The notes under the pieces: model-generated
The model's input: only the letters and a program-made list of their open reading frames with translations
Told to the model about the DNA's origin: nothing
Databases searched by the model: none
Translations under genes and position numbers: made by a program
Part shown: positions 35,899 to 45,032 of the stretch, piece by piece
How the letters are laid out: every line of letters starts with the position of its first letter
Numbering within the stretch: the stretch's first letter is position 1
Assembly (NCBI RefSeq): GCF_947496485.1
Contig: NZ_CANMCZ010000001.1
Location: forward strand, 1,297,596-1,361,595
DNA from: an uncultured Winogradskyella sp.
Lineage (GTDB): Bacteria; Bacteroidota; Bacteroidia; Flavobacteriales; Flavobacteriaceae
Length of the DNA: 64,000 nt
Reading direction: 5' to 3'

Positions 35899-38800
35899 TG
35901 CTCTTTTTAAAATACTCTTGAATCTTCTTCTTAAAATGATTCTGCAAAGGTAGGGCTTGGCGATTTAATATTTCTGTAGTATTAAAATATTGTTTCGCTG
36001 TTGGTATTTGACTAGCATTTGTTTGATTGAATTCTTTGTTGTTGGTTTCCGATTTGCGCTTAGAGTCTTGTCCTTGCATAAAAGTTGCGTTCTCTAATTT
36101 AAGCAGTTGATGTTGTAAATCCATCATCTTTTGAAGTGTTTGATTTGTAAAGCCGGAATTTAATAAATCTAACTCTATATCTTCCATTTGTTTAATTAAC
36201 TGTCCTGCAGATTCTATCTTTCCATCCTTGGCTAATCTATCTTCTAATGCTTGACGTAATTGTTGTTGTTGTTGATAAATTTTAAACAGTTCGCCATTCT
36301 GTTCTTCACTTCCGCCTTCTCCATAACCATCATTCTTCTCACCTTCACCATCGGTTCCGCTACCACCATTTTTACCGTCTTTCCCTTTCTTTCCACCCTT
36401 TCCATTATCTCCTTGCTTCCCATTTTGGTTACCCTCTCCATTCTGATTTCCATTTTCGCCCTTTTGTCCTCCTTCGCCACCTTTTCCTTGTTGTTGCCCA
36501 CTTTTACCGTTCTCTCCGCCTTCTCCGCTTTCACCTTCTTTACCAGACTCTCCGCTTTCCCCAGGCTTTTCGCCTTCTCCTTCTTTTCCTGATTTACCTT
36601 CTTCACCAGCTTTCTCTCCCTCACCTTCCTTACCTTCTTTTCCTTTTTCGCTTTTCTTAACACCTTCTTCCATTTGTTTATTGAGCTCTTCTTGACTCAT
36701 AATAATATCTGGAAGTTGTTGCCCTCCGCCTCCGCCAGAACCTGGTGATGGATTCATAGACATTTCCATATTATCTAGAATATCACTTAAGAAACTCGCT
36801 AACTCATTACTTGCCGTAATCGCATATTGTTGTGAAGACACCCCTTGATACAATCTATTCTCTGTTAGCTGTCCAAGTGCTTTATCTATATTAAAATAAA
36901 CATCTGTGATCTGAGAATTTACTTTTTCTGAAATCTTAGGTTGTCTTAGAGATAAGGAAAACAAACTGTCGTCTATATGCTCAAAGTGCTCTCTAAGATT
37001 ACTTTGATCAATAATATACTTACCATATTTATTATTATTGATATCAATATCGTCAAACGTATTCATAAGTGACTCTTGGTCAAATGAATAGAGTAGCAAG
37101 TTCTCTAGAATCTGTCGCAGGGTGTCTATGTCTTCAGCGGTTTGGTCTCCGCCTCCACCTCCGCCAGACATAGCTTTTTTCATCATTTCACTCATTTGCT
37201 TCATCTTCTTGGACGCTTTCTTTTGATTCTTCTTTGCTTTTTCCTGTTGCTCTTGGGCTTGTTGTGAATTTTGTTCCCCTTCGCTTTGTTCTTGTTTTTC
37301 AAGCGCTTCTTTAGCCTCTTTCTGGTCGAAATTTATTTCATCTTCTAAAAACTCATCTCTTTTAACTCCCATTGGTTTTTGAAGCTGTCGATCCTCGCGC
37401 TTTAATTCATCCAAATCCTTTTGAAGCTTTTCAAATTCTTTGTTCAATTTATCTTGAGCTTCTTTGGTGTTTTCTTTATCATTTTCTGATAGTTTTTCTT
37501 GTTCCTCAGACAATTTATCTAGTTGATTCGAAATTTTTTCAGCCTTCTTCATTACATAAAAACGCTTGGTCAATTCTAAAAGCTGTTTCATGCTACGCTT
37601 CTTGTTCTTATTTTGCTTGGCTAGTTCTTCAAGTTTTTGTGTGAATTCTTCTTTATTAATTTTATCCTTTAACTCTTCAAGTTCTTCTAGTAATTTTTCG
37701 TCTTTTTTGAGTTGCTCTTCATTTTCTTTTAAACGCTCTTTAAGATCCTCTTTGAATTGATCTTCTTCTTTCTTTTCGTTCTGAAACTCTTCTAAATTAT
37801 CCTGAAGCTTTTTGTTGAAGTTTTTCATCAACTGCTCCTGGTTCTTCTGACGTTTTAGAAAATCTTCAAACTTCTTCTTGTCATTAAAATTTAGGCTTTC
37901 CTTTTCTTTTTGAGTTTTAGACAACTCCTCTAGCTTTTTGTCTTGCTCTTGAAGCTTATCAAAAGTTTTACTGATATCTTTTATAGTCTCATTCTGTTCG
38001 TTAAGCTGCTTCTGCTCTTCTTCGTCTTTAGTTAATTTTCTATAACTAAATACAGAGCTTTTTGTGCGCTTATAATTGTGAATGACATCATTATCAAAGA
38101 CCTCGAAATATAATTGGTAGCTTACGCCTTCTTCCAAATTCAACTGATTTGGAAATGCACTTACAAATTCGCTGAAATTTGATTTTGAAATATTAATTGG
38201 CACAACCGCTTTTTTAGATTCATCTTCAGAACGATAATACACCAATTGCAATTTGTTTAAGCCATAATCATCGCTCGCTTGACCATAGAAATACAAACTT
38301 TGATTGTCTATAGAGTCTTTTTGAACCTTAATGCTTAATTCTGGATAAATATCTCTTACAACATTAATATTATAAGCTAAATCCTCATAGTCTATTAAAT
38401 TGTTATTGCTCGTCGTGATGCTGTAGTCGTAATTTTTATACAAACGTTTTGAAGTTTCAAAACCACCATCTTTATTAGTCTTAAAATTTAATGTGTCTTC
38501 TGCGTAAATACGGACCGCTGTTGTTGATTTTGTTTTTGCCCTCCAGGTAACTTTTGTGCCTTCAGGAATCACCGCAGAACCAGTACTTTTTAAAACTTCA
38601 TCCTGTTTTTTAGTGTGTGATGGATAATCTAGAGCCATTTCAAAATTTACAAGATTAGGCGTGTTCACCACCTCTAAAGTATAGGGCTTAGATACTACAT
38701 CATTTGCTGACAAGGTAAACTCAACAGCCTCTTTTGGAAGGCTAAATGTATATTGGAATTCGCTAGGTGCCAATTGCTGTAAAAAGTAAGATTGACCATT

Positions 38801-39493
38801 AAATTTAATCTGAGCATTCTCAGGAATAACATCGCCAACAGTCGAAACATTTAATTTAAAATCTTTGTTTTCAATAGCTTGAAGCGATTCATTAACCACA
38901 AAGAATTGAAATGGTGCTGGTGGCTCATATGCTGTCTGGTAATTTACTACGCGTTCATAGCTGTCGCTAAACCAGTTTATTTTCCCCGTTAAAACGGATA
39001 ATAAAATAATAGCAATTGGAATTGCTGCGTACTTTAAGTATTTGGTGTTTGATTGAAAATTTATTGCCGATTTAAAGGGAATGGGCTGTAATTCTTGCGA
39101 CTTCTGCTCTATGCTGGCAATCAACAAATCGGATTGATGCGGATTTTGGTTTAATTGTAATACATTCAACAGCTTATCATTGACTTCTGGAAAATGATTA
39201 CCTATTAGTTTAGATGCGGTTTCATAGTTAATTCCTTTTCTTAGCTTGAATAAATGTGCGAGAGGAATTGCTATAAATTTGACGAACAAACCCATTTCTA
39301 CTGCAATAAATGTCCAGAATAGAATTGTTCTAGCTGTTGGGTTTAACCAAAGCATATATTCGACAAACAAGGTTATAATAAGATACAATAAACCAATGGC
39401 AAAAAATAAAATGGCGCCTTTAAGCAGTTCATTGGTATAATATCTTTTAATAAACTGTTCTAGTTTACTCTTTATGTTTTCGAAATTGCTCAT
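35891..39493 (-). CDS. DUF4175 family large membrane-anchored protein
   Basis: A 1200-residue protein. Two membrane helices near residues 24-45 and 53-80 and a third near 150-165 are followed by a roughly 300-residue beta-rich region. A long Lys/Glu/Gln coiled coil covers about 490-770, and an extreme Gly/Glu/Lys/Asn low-complexity stretch covers about 943-1065. A helical tail ends the protein. This layout is that of Bacteroidetes DUF4175, function unknown. The low-complexity DNA (36300-36663) is purine-rich on the coding strand and could vary in length between strains. It overlaps ybeY. Confidence 0.88.
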   Translation of the reverse strand: MSNFENIKSKLEQFIKRYYTNELLKGAILFFAIGLLYLIITLFVEYMLWLNPTARTILFWTFIAVEMGLFVKFIAIPLAHLFKLRKGINYETASKLIGNHFPEVNDKLLNVLQLNQNPHQSDLLIASIEQKSQELQPIPFKSAINFQSNTKYLKYAAIPIAIILLSVLTGKINWFSDSYERVVNYQTAYEPPAPFQFFVVNESLQAIENKDFKLNVSTVGDVIPENAQIKFNGQSYFLQQLAPSEFQYTFSLPKEAVEFTLSANDVVSKPYTLEVVNTPNLVNFEMALDYPSHTKKQDEVLKSTGSAVIPEGTKVTWRAKTKSTTAVRIYAEDTLNFKTNKDGGFETSKRLYKNYDYSITTSNNNLIDYEDLAYNINVVRDIYPELSIKVQKDSIDNQSLYFYGQASDDYGLNKLQLVYYRSEDESKKAVVPINISKSNFSEFVSAFPNQLNLEEGVSYQLYFEVFDNDVIHNYKRTKSSVFSYRKLTKDEEEQKQLNEQNETIKDISKTFDKLQEQDKKLEELSKTQKEKESLNFNDKKKFEDFLKRQKNQEQLMKNFNKKLQDNLEEFQNEKKEEDQFKEDLKERLKENEEQLKKDEKLLEELEELKDKINKEEFTQKLEELAKQNKNKKRSMKQLLELTKRFYVMKKAEKISNQLDKLSEEQEKLSENDKENTKEAQDKLNKEFEKLQKDLDELKREDRQLQKPMGVKRDEFLEDEINFDQKEAKEALEKQEQSEGEQNSQQAQEQQEKAKKNQKKASKKMKQMSEMMKKAMSGGGGGGDQTAEDIDTLRQILENLLLYSFDQESLMNTFDDIDINNNKYGKYIIDQSNLREHFEHIDDSLFSLSLRQPKISEKVNSQITDVYFNIDKALGQLTENRLYQGVSSQQYAITASNELASFLSDILDNMEMSMNPSPGSGGGGGQQLPDIIMSQEELNKQMEEGVKKSEKGKEGKEGEGEKAGEEGKSGKEGEGEKPGESGESGKEGESGEGGENGKSGQQQGKGGEGGQKGENGNQNGEGNQNGKQGDNGKGGKKGKDGKNGGSGTDGEGEKNDGYGEGGSEEQNGELFKIYQQQQQLRQALEDRLAKDGKIESAGQLIKQMEDIELDLLNSGFTNQTLQKMMDLQHQLLKLENATFMQGQDSKRKSETNNKEFNQTNASQIPTAKQYFNTTEILNRQALPLQNHFKKKIQEYFKKSND

Positions 39494-39686
39494 TTTGTGT
39501 AATTTCTATACTGTCTAGTACTTTGAATTTATATAACTTACTAATCTACAATTTTATTTCAATAGCTAATTTGATAAATTTGATAAGATTCTGTTAATTT
39601 AGGTGTTTTGAGTGTTAAATTAGGCTCAAAATCAGTAAATCATTAACTTAAAACAAATTCCCGCCTACTTAGGAATAAAAAAATCA

Positions 39687-40730
39687 ATGAAAGACCTTAA
39701 ATATCTAGCTGCATTTTCGATTCCTTTAATTTGTTTGTTGAGTTTAACCTTAAAAGAATACTGGACTTGGGCAACACCTGTTTTTGCTTTTGTTTGCATT
39801 CCCATTTTAGAAGTCATATTTCCTGTGGACACAAACAATCTGAAGCCTGATGAAGCTGACCATAAATTAAAACGAAAACTATTTGATTGGCTGCTTTATT
39901 TAAATTTACCTATAGTATTTGGGCTCGTTCTTTATGGTTTATTTATAACTAAAAACGAAACCTTAGCGACTTATGAATTTGTAGGTTTAATTTTTTCTGT
40001 TGGTATTGTGCTTGGTGTAAATGGTATTAATGTCGCTCATGAACTTGGTCATAGGCAAACCACCAATGAGCGTTTTATCGGTAAAGCGTTGCTTCTGCCC
40101 TCATTCTACATGCACTTTTATATTGAGCATAATTTTGGACACCATTTACACGCTGCAACACCAGAAGATCCTGCAACAGCGCGTTATAACCAAAGCGTAT
40201 ATTCTTTTTGGTTAACCTCAACGGTTCGTCAATATTTCAGTGCTTGGAAAATTCAGAATAAATTGCTGAAGACTAATAAACAATCTTTCTTTTCCTTAAA
40301 AAATGATATGTTTTGGTATGTGGTTTTTCAAGTTATTTACCTAGCTGCAATCGCTCTTGCTTTTGGGATTACAGCTTTAATCTTTGCTTTTTTCGCAGGA
40401 ATTGTTGGTTTTGTTTTGCTCGAAACCGTCAATTATATTGAGCACTATGGATTAATTAGATTTAAAACAAAATCTGGTCGTTACGAACGTGTTAAAGAAA
40501 TGCACTCTTGGAACTCTAACCATGTTATTGGCAGAATTGTACTCTACGAATTAACTAGACATAGCGATCATCATTATAAATCGTCAAAAAAATATCAGGT
40601 TTTAGATTGTCATGATGAAAGTCCTCAAATGCCTTACGGCTATCCGACGTCTATGGTTTTGGCAATGATTCCACCACTTTGGTTTGGTATTATGAATAAG
40701 CGCGTACCTAGAGAGATGGTAGTTGATTAA
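39687..40730 (+). CDS. alkB: Alkane 1-monooxygenase (AlkB type)
   Basis: Integral-membrane di-iron hydroxylase that oxidises medium-chain alkanes to primary alcohols, needing rubredoxin as electron donor. The 347-residue protein has about six membrane helices and all the diagnostic His boxes: HELGH at 118-122, EHNFGHHLHAATPEDPATA at 147-165, NYIEHYGL and LTRHSDHHYKSSKKYQ near 289-304. The match to AlkB rather than a generic fatty-acid desaturase is good. No rubredoxin gene is adjacent. It stands alone, with 193 bases of non-coding DNA upstream where I see no clear promoter. Confidence 0.9.
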   Translation: MKDLKYLAAFSIPLICLLSLTLKEYWTWATPVFAFVCIPILEVIFPVDTNNLKPDEADHKLKRKLFDWLLYLNLPIVFGLVLYGLFITKNETLATYEFVGLIFSVGIVLGVNGINVAHELGHRQTTNERFIGKALLLPSFYMHFYIEHNFGHHLHAATPEDPATARYNQSVYSFWLTSTVRQYFSAWKIQNKLLKTNKQSFFSLKNDMFWYVVFQVIYLAAIALAFGITALIFAFFAGIVGFVLLETVNYIEHYGLIRFKTKSGRYERVKEMHSWNSNHVIGRIVLYELTRHSDHHYKSSKKYQVLDCHDESPQMPYGYPTSMVLAMIPPLWFGIMNKRVPREMVVD

Positions 40731-41086
40731 TCTTCTTTATAATTAAAATATCCAATATATTTGAGATTACTACATTCTTTGATTAATCCGCTATATTTGA
40801 AGTTATAAAGGCAAACAACAGAGTTATAGTGCTCGCTAATAATAGGTATTTGATCACTAAATGTATCAAGATACGAACAGCCTTCTAATTTATCTTCTAA
40901 AGACATCTTTTGATTATTGAAATCCACCTCTTGAAATTGGATGTCTATATAATCAATTTTAAAATCAATCATAAATTTCGAGGTTGAATCACCTTCTTTA
41001 TCAAAAACCTCTTCCATGTACCCACCAAACTCGTTAGCGCCTTTAAAATTTCCAACCCAGATAGATACTTTTCCATATTCTTCCAT
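40727..41086 (-). CDS. Imm22-like immunity protein, no toxin nearby
   Basis: A 119-residue acidic protein whose start KVSIWVGNFKGANEFGGYME, followed by FMIDFKIDYIDIQF and YNSVVCLYNFKYSG, resembles the immunity 22 family that protects against contact-dependent polymorphic toxins. No toxin or Rhs/PAAR gene flanks it in this window: the neighbours are alkB (four-base overlap at the stops) and gltX. It may be an orphan immunity gene guarding against foreign toxins. Identification rests on motif resemblance. Confidence 0.65.
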   Translation of the reverse strand: MEEYGKVSIWVGNFKGANEFGGYMEEVFDKEGDSTSKFMIDFKIDYIDIQFQEVDFNNQKMSLEDKLEGCSYLDTFSDQIPIISEHYNSVVCLYNFKYSGLIKECSNLKYIGYFNYKED

Positions 41087-41149
41087 TAAATAAATTTATT
41101 GAATTTAAATAAGATTTGCTTAAATCATCATTGAATAATCCATATTTCT

Positions 41150-41179
41150 TTGTTCTCAAATCTTATCAAACTATCTTTG
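41150..41179 (+). promoter_or_regulatory. Bacteroidetes-type promoter for gltX
   Basis: TTG at 41150-41152 and TATCTTTG at 41172-41179 are separated by 19 bases, a full match to the Bacteroidetes consensus. Start of transcription near 41185 would place the inverted repeat at 41187-41205 at the very 5' end of the gltX mRNA. Confidence 0.7.
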
Positions 41180-41183
41180 CGCT

Positions 41184-41212
41184 AGATTCTGAAATAAATT
41201 CAGAATGACAAA
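41184..41212. repeat. Dispersed inverted repeat, copy 2 (gltX leader)
   Basis: TTCTGAA (41187-41193) and TTCAGAA (41199-41205) flank a five-base loop, preceded by AGA and followed by TGACAAA, as in the copy at 33461-33490. It fills most of the gltX 5' untranslated region. Confidence 0.6.
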
Positions 41213-41230
41213 TTATTGCTACAACAAGTT

Positions 41231-42745
41231 ATGTCTAAAAACGTACGCGTGCGCTTTGCGCCAAGTCCAACAGGACCTTTACATATTGGTGGTGTAAGAA
41301 CCGCTTTATTCAACTATTTATTTGCTAAAAAGCATGGTGGTGACTTTGTGTTGAGAATAGAAGACACAGATCAAAATCGCTATGTAGATGGTGCTGAAGA
41401 CTATATTGTAGAATCCCTGAATTGGTGCGGTATTCCTTTTGATGAAGGTCCTAGCAAGAATGAGAAATTTGGTCCTTATAGGCAAAGTGAGCGTAAACAT
41501 TTATACAAGCAATATGCAGATGAATTGATAGCCTCTGGTAAAGCCTATTATGCATTTGACACCTCTGAGCAACTCGATGCACACAGAAAAGGTCATGAAG
41601 CTGAGGGTAAAACATTTATTTATAATTGGCATAATCGTGAAAAAGGGCGTTTAGTAAATTCTTTAGTGCTTAGTGAAGCAGAAACTCAAGCAAAAATAGA
41701 AGCTGGTGAGCACTATGTGGTGCGTTTTAAATCTCCGCAAGATGAAACACTTCACTTAAAAGACATTATCCGTGGTGATATTTCTATCGACACAAATGTA
41801 CTTGATGATAAAATTCTTTTTAAAAGTGATGGTATGCCAACATATCACCTAGCAAATATTGTGGATGATCATTTAATGGAAATTACGCATGTGATTCGTG
41901 GAGAAGAATGGTTGCCATCTTTGGCATTACATCAATTATTATATGATGCTTTTGGTTGGGAAGCACCAGAATTTGCGCATTTACCATTGATTTTGAAACC
42001 AACAGGAAAAGGTAAATTAAGTAAACGTGATGGTGATAAGCTGGGCTTTCCTGTGTTTCCATTAGAATATACTGCGCCAGACGGAACCATTTCAAAAGGT
42101 TATAAGGAAGATGGTTATTTCCCAGAAGCTGTCGTTAATTTTCTGGCCTTTTTAGGCTGGAATCCAGGGACAGAACAAGAAATTTTCAGCTTAGAAGAAT
42201 TGATAGAAGCTTTTGATCTAGAGACAGTACACAAAGCCGGAGCGCGTTTTGACCCTGATAAAACAAAGTGGTTTAATCATCACTACATGCAACAACAGCT
42301 AGATTTAGATTTGGCAAAGGAATTTCAATCAAAAAACATTTTACTTTCTGATGTTGATATTAATTACATCGCTTTAGTTGTTGACTTAATTAAAGAACGC
42401 GCCACTTTTGTTAGTGATTTTTGGGAATTGAGTCACTTCTTTTTTATTTCACCAACATCGTATAATGAAAAAGCGGCTAAAAAAGCATGGAAAGAAGATA
42501 CTGATACACTAATGAATGAGTTGGTTTCTGTAATTGAAAAAACCCAAGCTGATTCTGCGGAAACCCTACGAACTTCCATAAAAGAATGGATTACATTCAA
42601 GGAAATTGGATTTGGTAAAGTGATGATGCCTTTAAGACTGGCTTTAGTTGGTGCTTTACAGGGGCCAGATGTCTTTGATATTATGTTTATGATTGGAAAA
42701 CACGAAAGCATTAAGCGTATAGAAATCGCTATCAATTCATTTTAA
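41231..42745 (+). CDS. gltX: Glutamate--tRNA ligase
   Basis: Charges tRNA-Glu. The 504-residue class I synthetase has the HIGH-type motif APSPTGPLHIGGVRTALFNY at residues 9-28 and the KMSKS-type motif as KLSKRDGDKL near 258. The C-terminal anticodon-binding region is helical and intact. The ATG at 41231 is preferred over the in-frame TTG at 41216, which would add five residues without similarity to GltX. A consensus promoter and an inverted repeat precede it. A second glutamyl/glutaminyl enzyme, glnS, lies 4.4 kb away. Confidence 0.97.
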   Translation: MSKNVRVRFAPSPTGPLHIGGVRTALFNYLFAKKHGGDFVLRIEDTDQNRYVDGAEDYIVESLNWCGIPFDEGPSKNEKFGPYRQSERKHLYKQYADELIASGKAYYAFDTSEQLDAHRKGHEAEGKTFIYNWHNREKGRLVNSLVLSEAETQAKIEAGEHYVVRFKSPQDETLHLKDIIRGDISIDTNVLDDKILFKSDGMPTYHLANIVDDHLMEITHVIRGEEWLPSLALHQLLYDAFGWEAPEFAHLPLILKPTGKGKLSKRDGDKLGFPVFPLEYTAPDGTISKGYKEDGYFPEAVVNFLAFLGWNPGTEQEIFSLEELIEAFDLETVHKAGARFDPDKTKWFNHHYMQQQLDLDLAKEFQSKNILLSDVDINYIALVVDLIKERATFVSDFWELSHFFFISPTSYNEKAAKKAWKEDTDTLMNELVSVIEKTQADSAETLRTSIKEWITFKEIGFGKVMMPLRLALVGALQGPDVFDIMFMIGKHESIKRIEIAINSF

Positions 42746-42761
42746 AAAAATACAGTTCAAT

Positions 42762-43439
42762 TTAGAAGGTTATCATAGCTGTAAAAGCTAATAATGATTG
42801 GTTTCCTTTAAACTTATCATTATTTCCAATATCTAGGTCTTGGTCGTTTAATTTGCCTAAGATATTTGTAAAGCCATAAATGTATTGTGCTCGGACTTTT
42901 AACCTTCTTATTCCCAATGATAAACCAACAGCTCCGTTGGCATTGAAATTAGAAATTCCCCTTATATCCTCGGATAATAGATTGTCATAACCCGAAATTA
43001 TATAACCCTCTTTTGAATCATCCTTAAGTTCTAACTCACTATTATATTGCAACATCGGCCCAACATCCAATGTCAAATTATTACTAATTAGTTTTATATG
43101 AAATAAAAATGAAATATTGGCCGTAAACATCTTATATTCAACATATTCATTAGTTAGACTTCCAAGTGGTGAAGCATTAATGTCAACGTGATTCTGAGAT
43201 AATTGAATGTTGTAACTTACATTGTACCACCTGTGTGGAATATCTACTGAGGCTGCCATTCCACCAATAAAACCAGAATTGCTTTTAGTTTCAAAATTAT
43301 CAGTAAGAATATCAAACTGGGTAATTCCACCTTGCAGCCCAATACCATTTTTAATTTTATAATTCTTACGTTGAGCATAACTAAGTGTAACGAAACTTAT
43401 ACAAATAGCTACTAATAGGAGGTGTTTTGTATTTTTCAT
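42762..43439 (-). CDS. Outer-membrane beta-barrel protein (PorT-like)
   Basis: A 225-residue exported protein with a signal peptide (HLLLVAICISFVTLSYAQ) and alternating-residue strands: GIGLQGGITQFDI, GFIGGMAASVDIP, MFTANISFLFHIKL and VRAQYIYGFTNIL, ending in a Phe (AFTAMITF). This is the outer-membrane beta-barrel (OMP_b-brl/PorT) pattern of Bacteroidetes. The role is unknown. A TAGGTTTG -7 element lies at 43469-43462. Confidence 0.8.
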   Translation of the reverse strand: MKNTKHLLLVAICISFVTLSYAQRKNYKIKNGIGLQGGITQFDILTDNFETKSNSGFIGGMAASVDIPHRWYNVSYNIQLSQNHVDINASPLGSLTNEYVEYKMFTANISFLFHIKLISNNLTLDVGPMLQYNSELELKDDSKEGYIISGYDNLLSEDIRGISNFNANGAVGLSLGIRRLKVRAQYIYGFTNILGKLNDQDLDIGNNDKFKGNQSLLAFTAMITF

Positions 43440-43534
43440 GCGATTTCAGAGCTGATTACAACAAACCTAAGTAAAATAATTTAATATTACTTACTTTTAG
43501 TGTTTCGTAATATTTAACCTTAAAAAAACGTGTT

Positions 43535-44473
43535 ATGGGTCAATTTATTCTAGTTCCAATTATATTTTTTGGATTAATCATTTTAATTTCATCATTCTTT
43601 GTGGTGAAACAACAAACTGCCGCCATTATAGAGCGCTTCGGTAAATTTCAAAGTATCCGTCATTCTGGATTACAGCTGAAAATTCCATTAGTAGATCGTA
43701 TTGCTGGCAAATTAAGTCTTAAAATTCAGCAATTAGACGTTATTATAGAAACCAAAACATTAGATGATGTATTTGTTCGTTTAAAGGTTTCTGTACAATA
43801 CAAAGTTATAAGAGATAAGGTCTTTGAAGCCTTCTACAAGCTCGATTATCCGCATGACCAAATTACATCTTACGTATTTGATGTGGTACGTGCAGAAGTA
43901 CCAAAAATGAAATTAGATGACGTTTTTGTACGTAAAGATGATATTGCAATCGCTGTTAAGTCTGAATTAAACGATGCCATGATGGAATATGGTTATGACA
44001 TCATTAAAACCTTGGTAACAGATATAGATCCTGATGCACAAGTAAAAGCGGCAATGAACAGAATTAATGCCGCAGATAGAGAGAAAACTGCAGCTCAATT
44101 TGAAGGTGACGCAGCACGTATTCTTATTGTTGAAAAAGCAAAAGCTGAAGCAGAAAGCAAGCGCCTACAAGGACAGGGTATTGCTGATCAAAGGCGAGAA
44201 ATTGCTCGTGGTTTAGAAGAATCTGTAGAAGTATTGAACAAGGTTGGTATTAACTCTCAAGAAGCCTCTGCGCTAATTGTTGTAACGCAACATTATGATA
44301 CGCTTCAATCTATAGGGCAAGAAACCAATAGTAATTTAATATTATTACCTAACTCACCTCAGGCAGGTAGTCAAATGCTTAATGATATGGTCGCGAGTTT
44401 TACCGCCAGTAACCAAATTGGAGAAGCTATGAAGAACGCTAAAAAAAACAAAAAAGATGATAACTCAATTTAA
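43535..44473 (+). CDS. SPFH/band 7 family membrane protein
   Basis: A 312-residue stomatin/prohibitin-like protein. One N-terminal membrane helix (ILVPIIFFGLIILISSFFVV) is followed by the SPFH domain, with QQTAAIIERFGKFQSIRHSG and TLDDVFVRLKVSVQYKV, and a coiled coil near residues 185-235 rich in Ala, Glu and Lys. Such proteins form ring-like microdomains that protect or organise membrane proteins. No NfeD partner lies next to it; instead it overlaps a small secreted-protein gene by 17 bases. Confidence 0.92.
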   Translation: MGQFILVPIIFFGLIILISSFFVVKQQTAAIIERFGKFQSIRHSGLQLKIPLVDRIAGKLSLKIQQLDVIIETKTLDDVFVRLKVSVQYKVIRDKVFEAFYKLDYPHDQITSYVFDVVRAEVPKMKLDDVFVRKDDIAIAVKSELNDAMMEYGYDIIKTLVTDIDPDAQVKAAMNRINAADREKTAAQFEGDAARILIVEKAKAEAESKRLQGQGIADQRREIARGLEESVEVLNKVGINSQEASALIVVTQHYDTLQSIGQETNSNLILLPNSPQAGSQMLNDMVASFTASNQIGEAMKNAKKNKKDDNSI

Positions 44474-44981
44474 AAAATTAATGTTTGTAATATTCTTAGT
44501 AACAAGTGCTAGTATATTTTCTCAAACAAAGGAAGACGCGTTAAGTGATGCTAAAATCACCTCTAAGGCTACTCTAGAAATGGATTTTAAAACTGTTTTA
44601 AAACATACACTTCCAAAAGTGGTGAACATGATGGGTGGAGAAGAAGCCGCACTTACTTTACTTAAAAGCACTTTTGACACTATGAAAACTCAAGGCTTTG
44701 TCTTTGAAAAAGCTGATATTATCAGTGTTTCGGAAATTGTTGAAGAGCAAGGACAATATCGTTGTGTTATCGAGGGTTACAATCAGATGAAAATGGCCAG
44801 TCAGCGTATTAAATCCAAAAGTTATCTTTTAGGTATTTATAATGAAACTGATGGATATTGGTGGTTTGTTGAAGCAAAGCAGTTAAAAAATAAGGCGATG
44901 TTAGATATGGTTTTGCCAGACTTTGAAACTAATTTAGACATCCCTGATGATGATGTGCAAGTAGAACAAATTGAAGATTAA
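44457..44981 (+). CDS. Secreted protein of unknown function
   Basis: A 174-residue protein with a signal peptide (LMFVIFLVTSASIFSQ). The mature part has LEMDFKTVLKHTLPKVVNMM, QGQYRCVIEGYNQMKMASQR and GYWWFVEAKQLKNK, suggesting a compact alpha/beta fold of the kind found in small periplasmic proteins; I do not recognise a family with confidence. The acidic tail is DIPDDDVQVEQIED. It overlaps the SPFH gene by 17 bases, so the two are probably co-expressed, and is followed by a strong terminator. Confidence 0.75.
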   Translation: MITQFKKLMFVIFLVTSASIFSQTKEDALSDAKITSKATLEMDFKTVLKHTLPKVVNMMGGEEAALTLLKSTFDTMKTQGFVFEKADIISVSEIVEEQGQYRCVIEGYNQMKMASQRIKSKSYLLGIYNETDGYWWFVEAKQLKNKAMLDMVLPDFETNLDIPDDDVQVEQIED

Positions 44982-44983
44982 AT

Positions 44984-45012
44984 AAAAGCCTGAGTTTAAA
45001 ACTCAGGCTTTT
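44984..45012. terminator. Hairpin terminator after SPFH operon
   Basis: AAAAGCCTGAG and CTCAGGCTTTT form an 11-bp stem round a short T/A loop, followed by ATTTTTTA. It lies two bases after the stop of the secreted-protein gene and can also act on the convergent DUF1761 gene. Confidence 0.85.
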
Positions 45013-45032
45013 ATTTTTTAATAGTGTGTTTT

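Noticed and set aside
36244-36663. Long alternative frames on both strands over the low-complexity DNA
   Set aside because: They arise from the biased composition of the DUF4175 Gly/Glu/Lys region and encode only Lys/Glu/Val or Ser/Phe/Leu-rich sequence without any domain.
40727-41086. Polymorphic toxin/immunity locus
   Set aside because: Only the immunity-like gene is present; no toxin or delivery gene flanks it in either direction.
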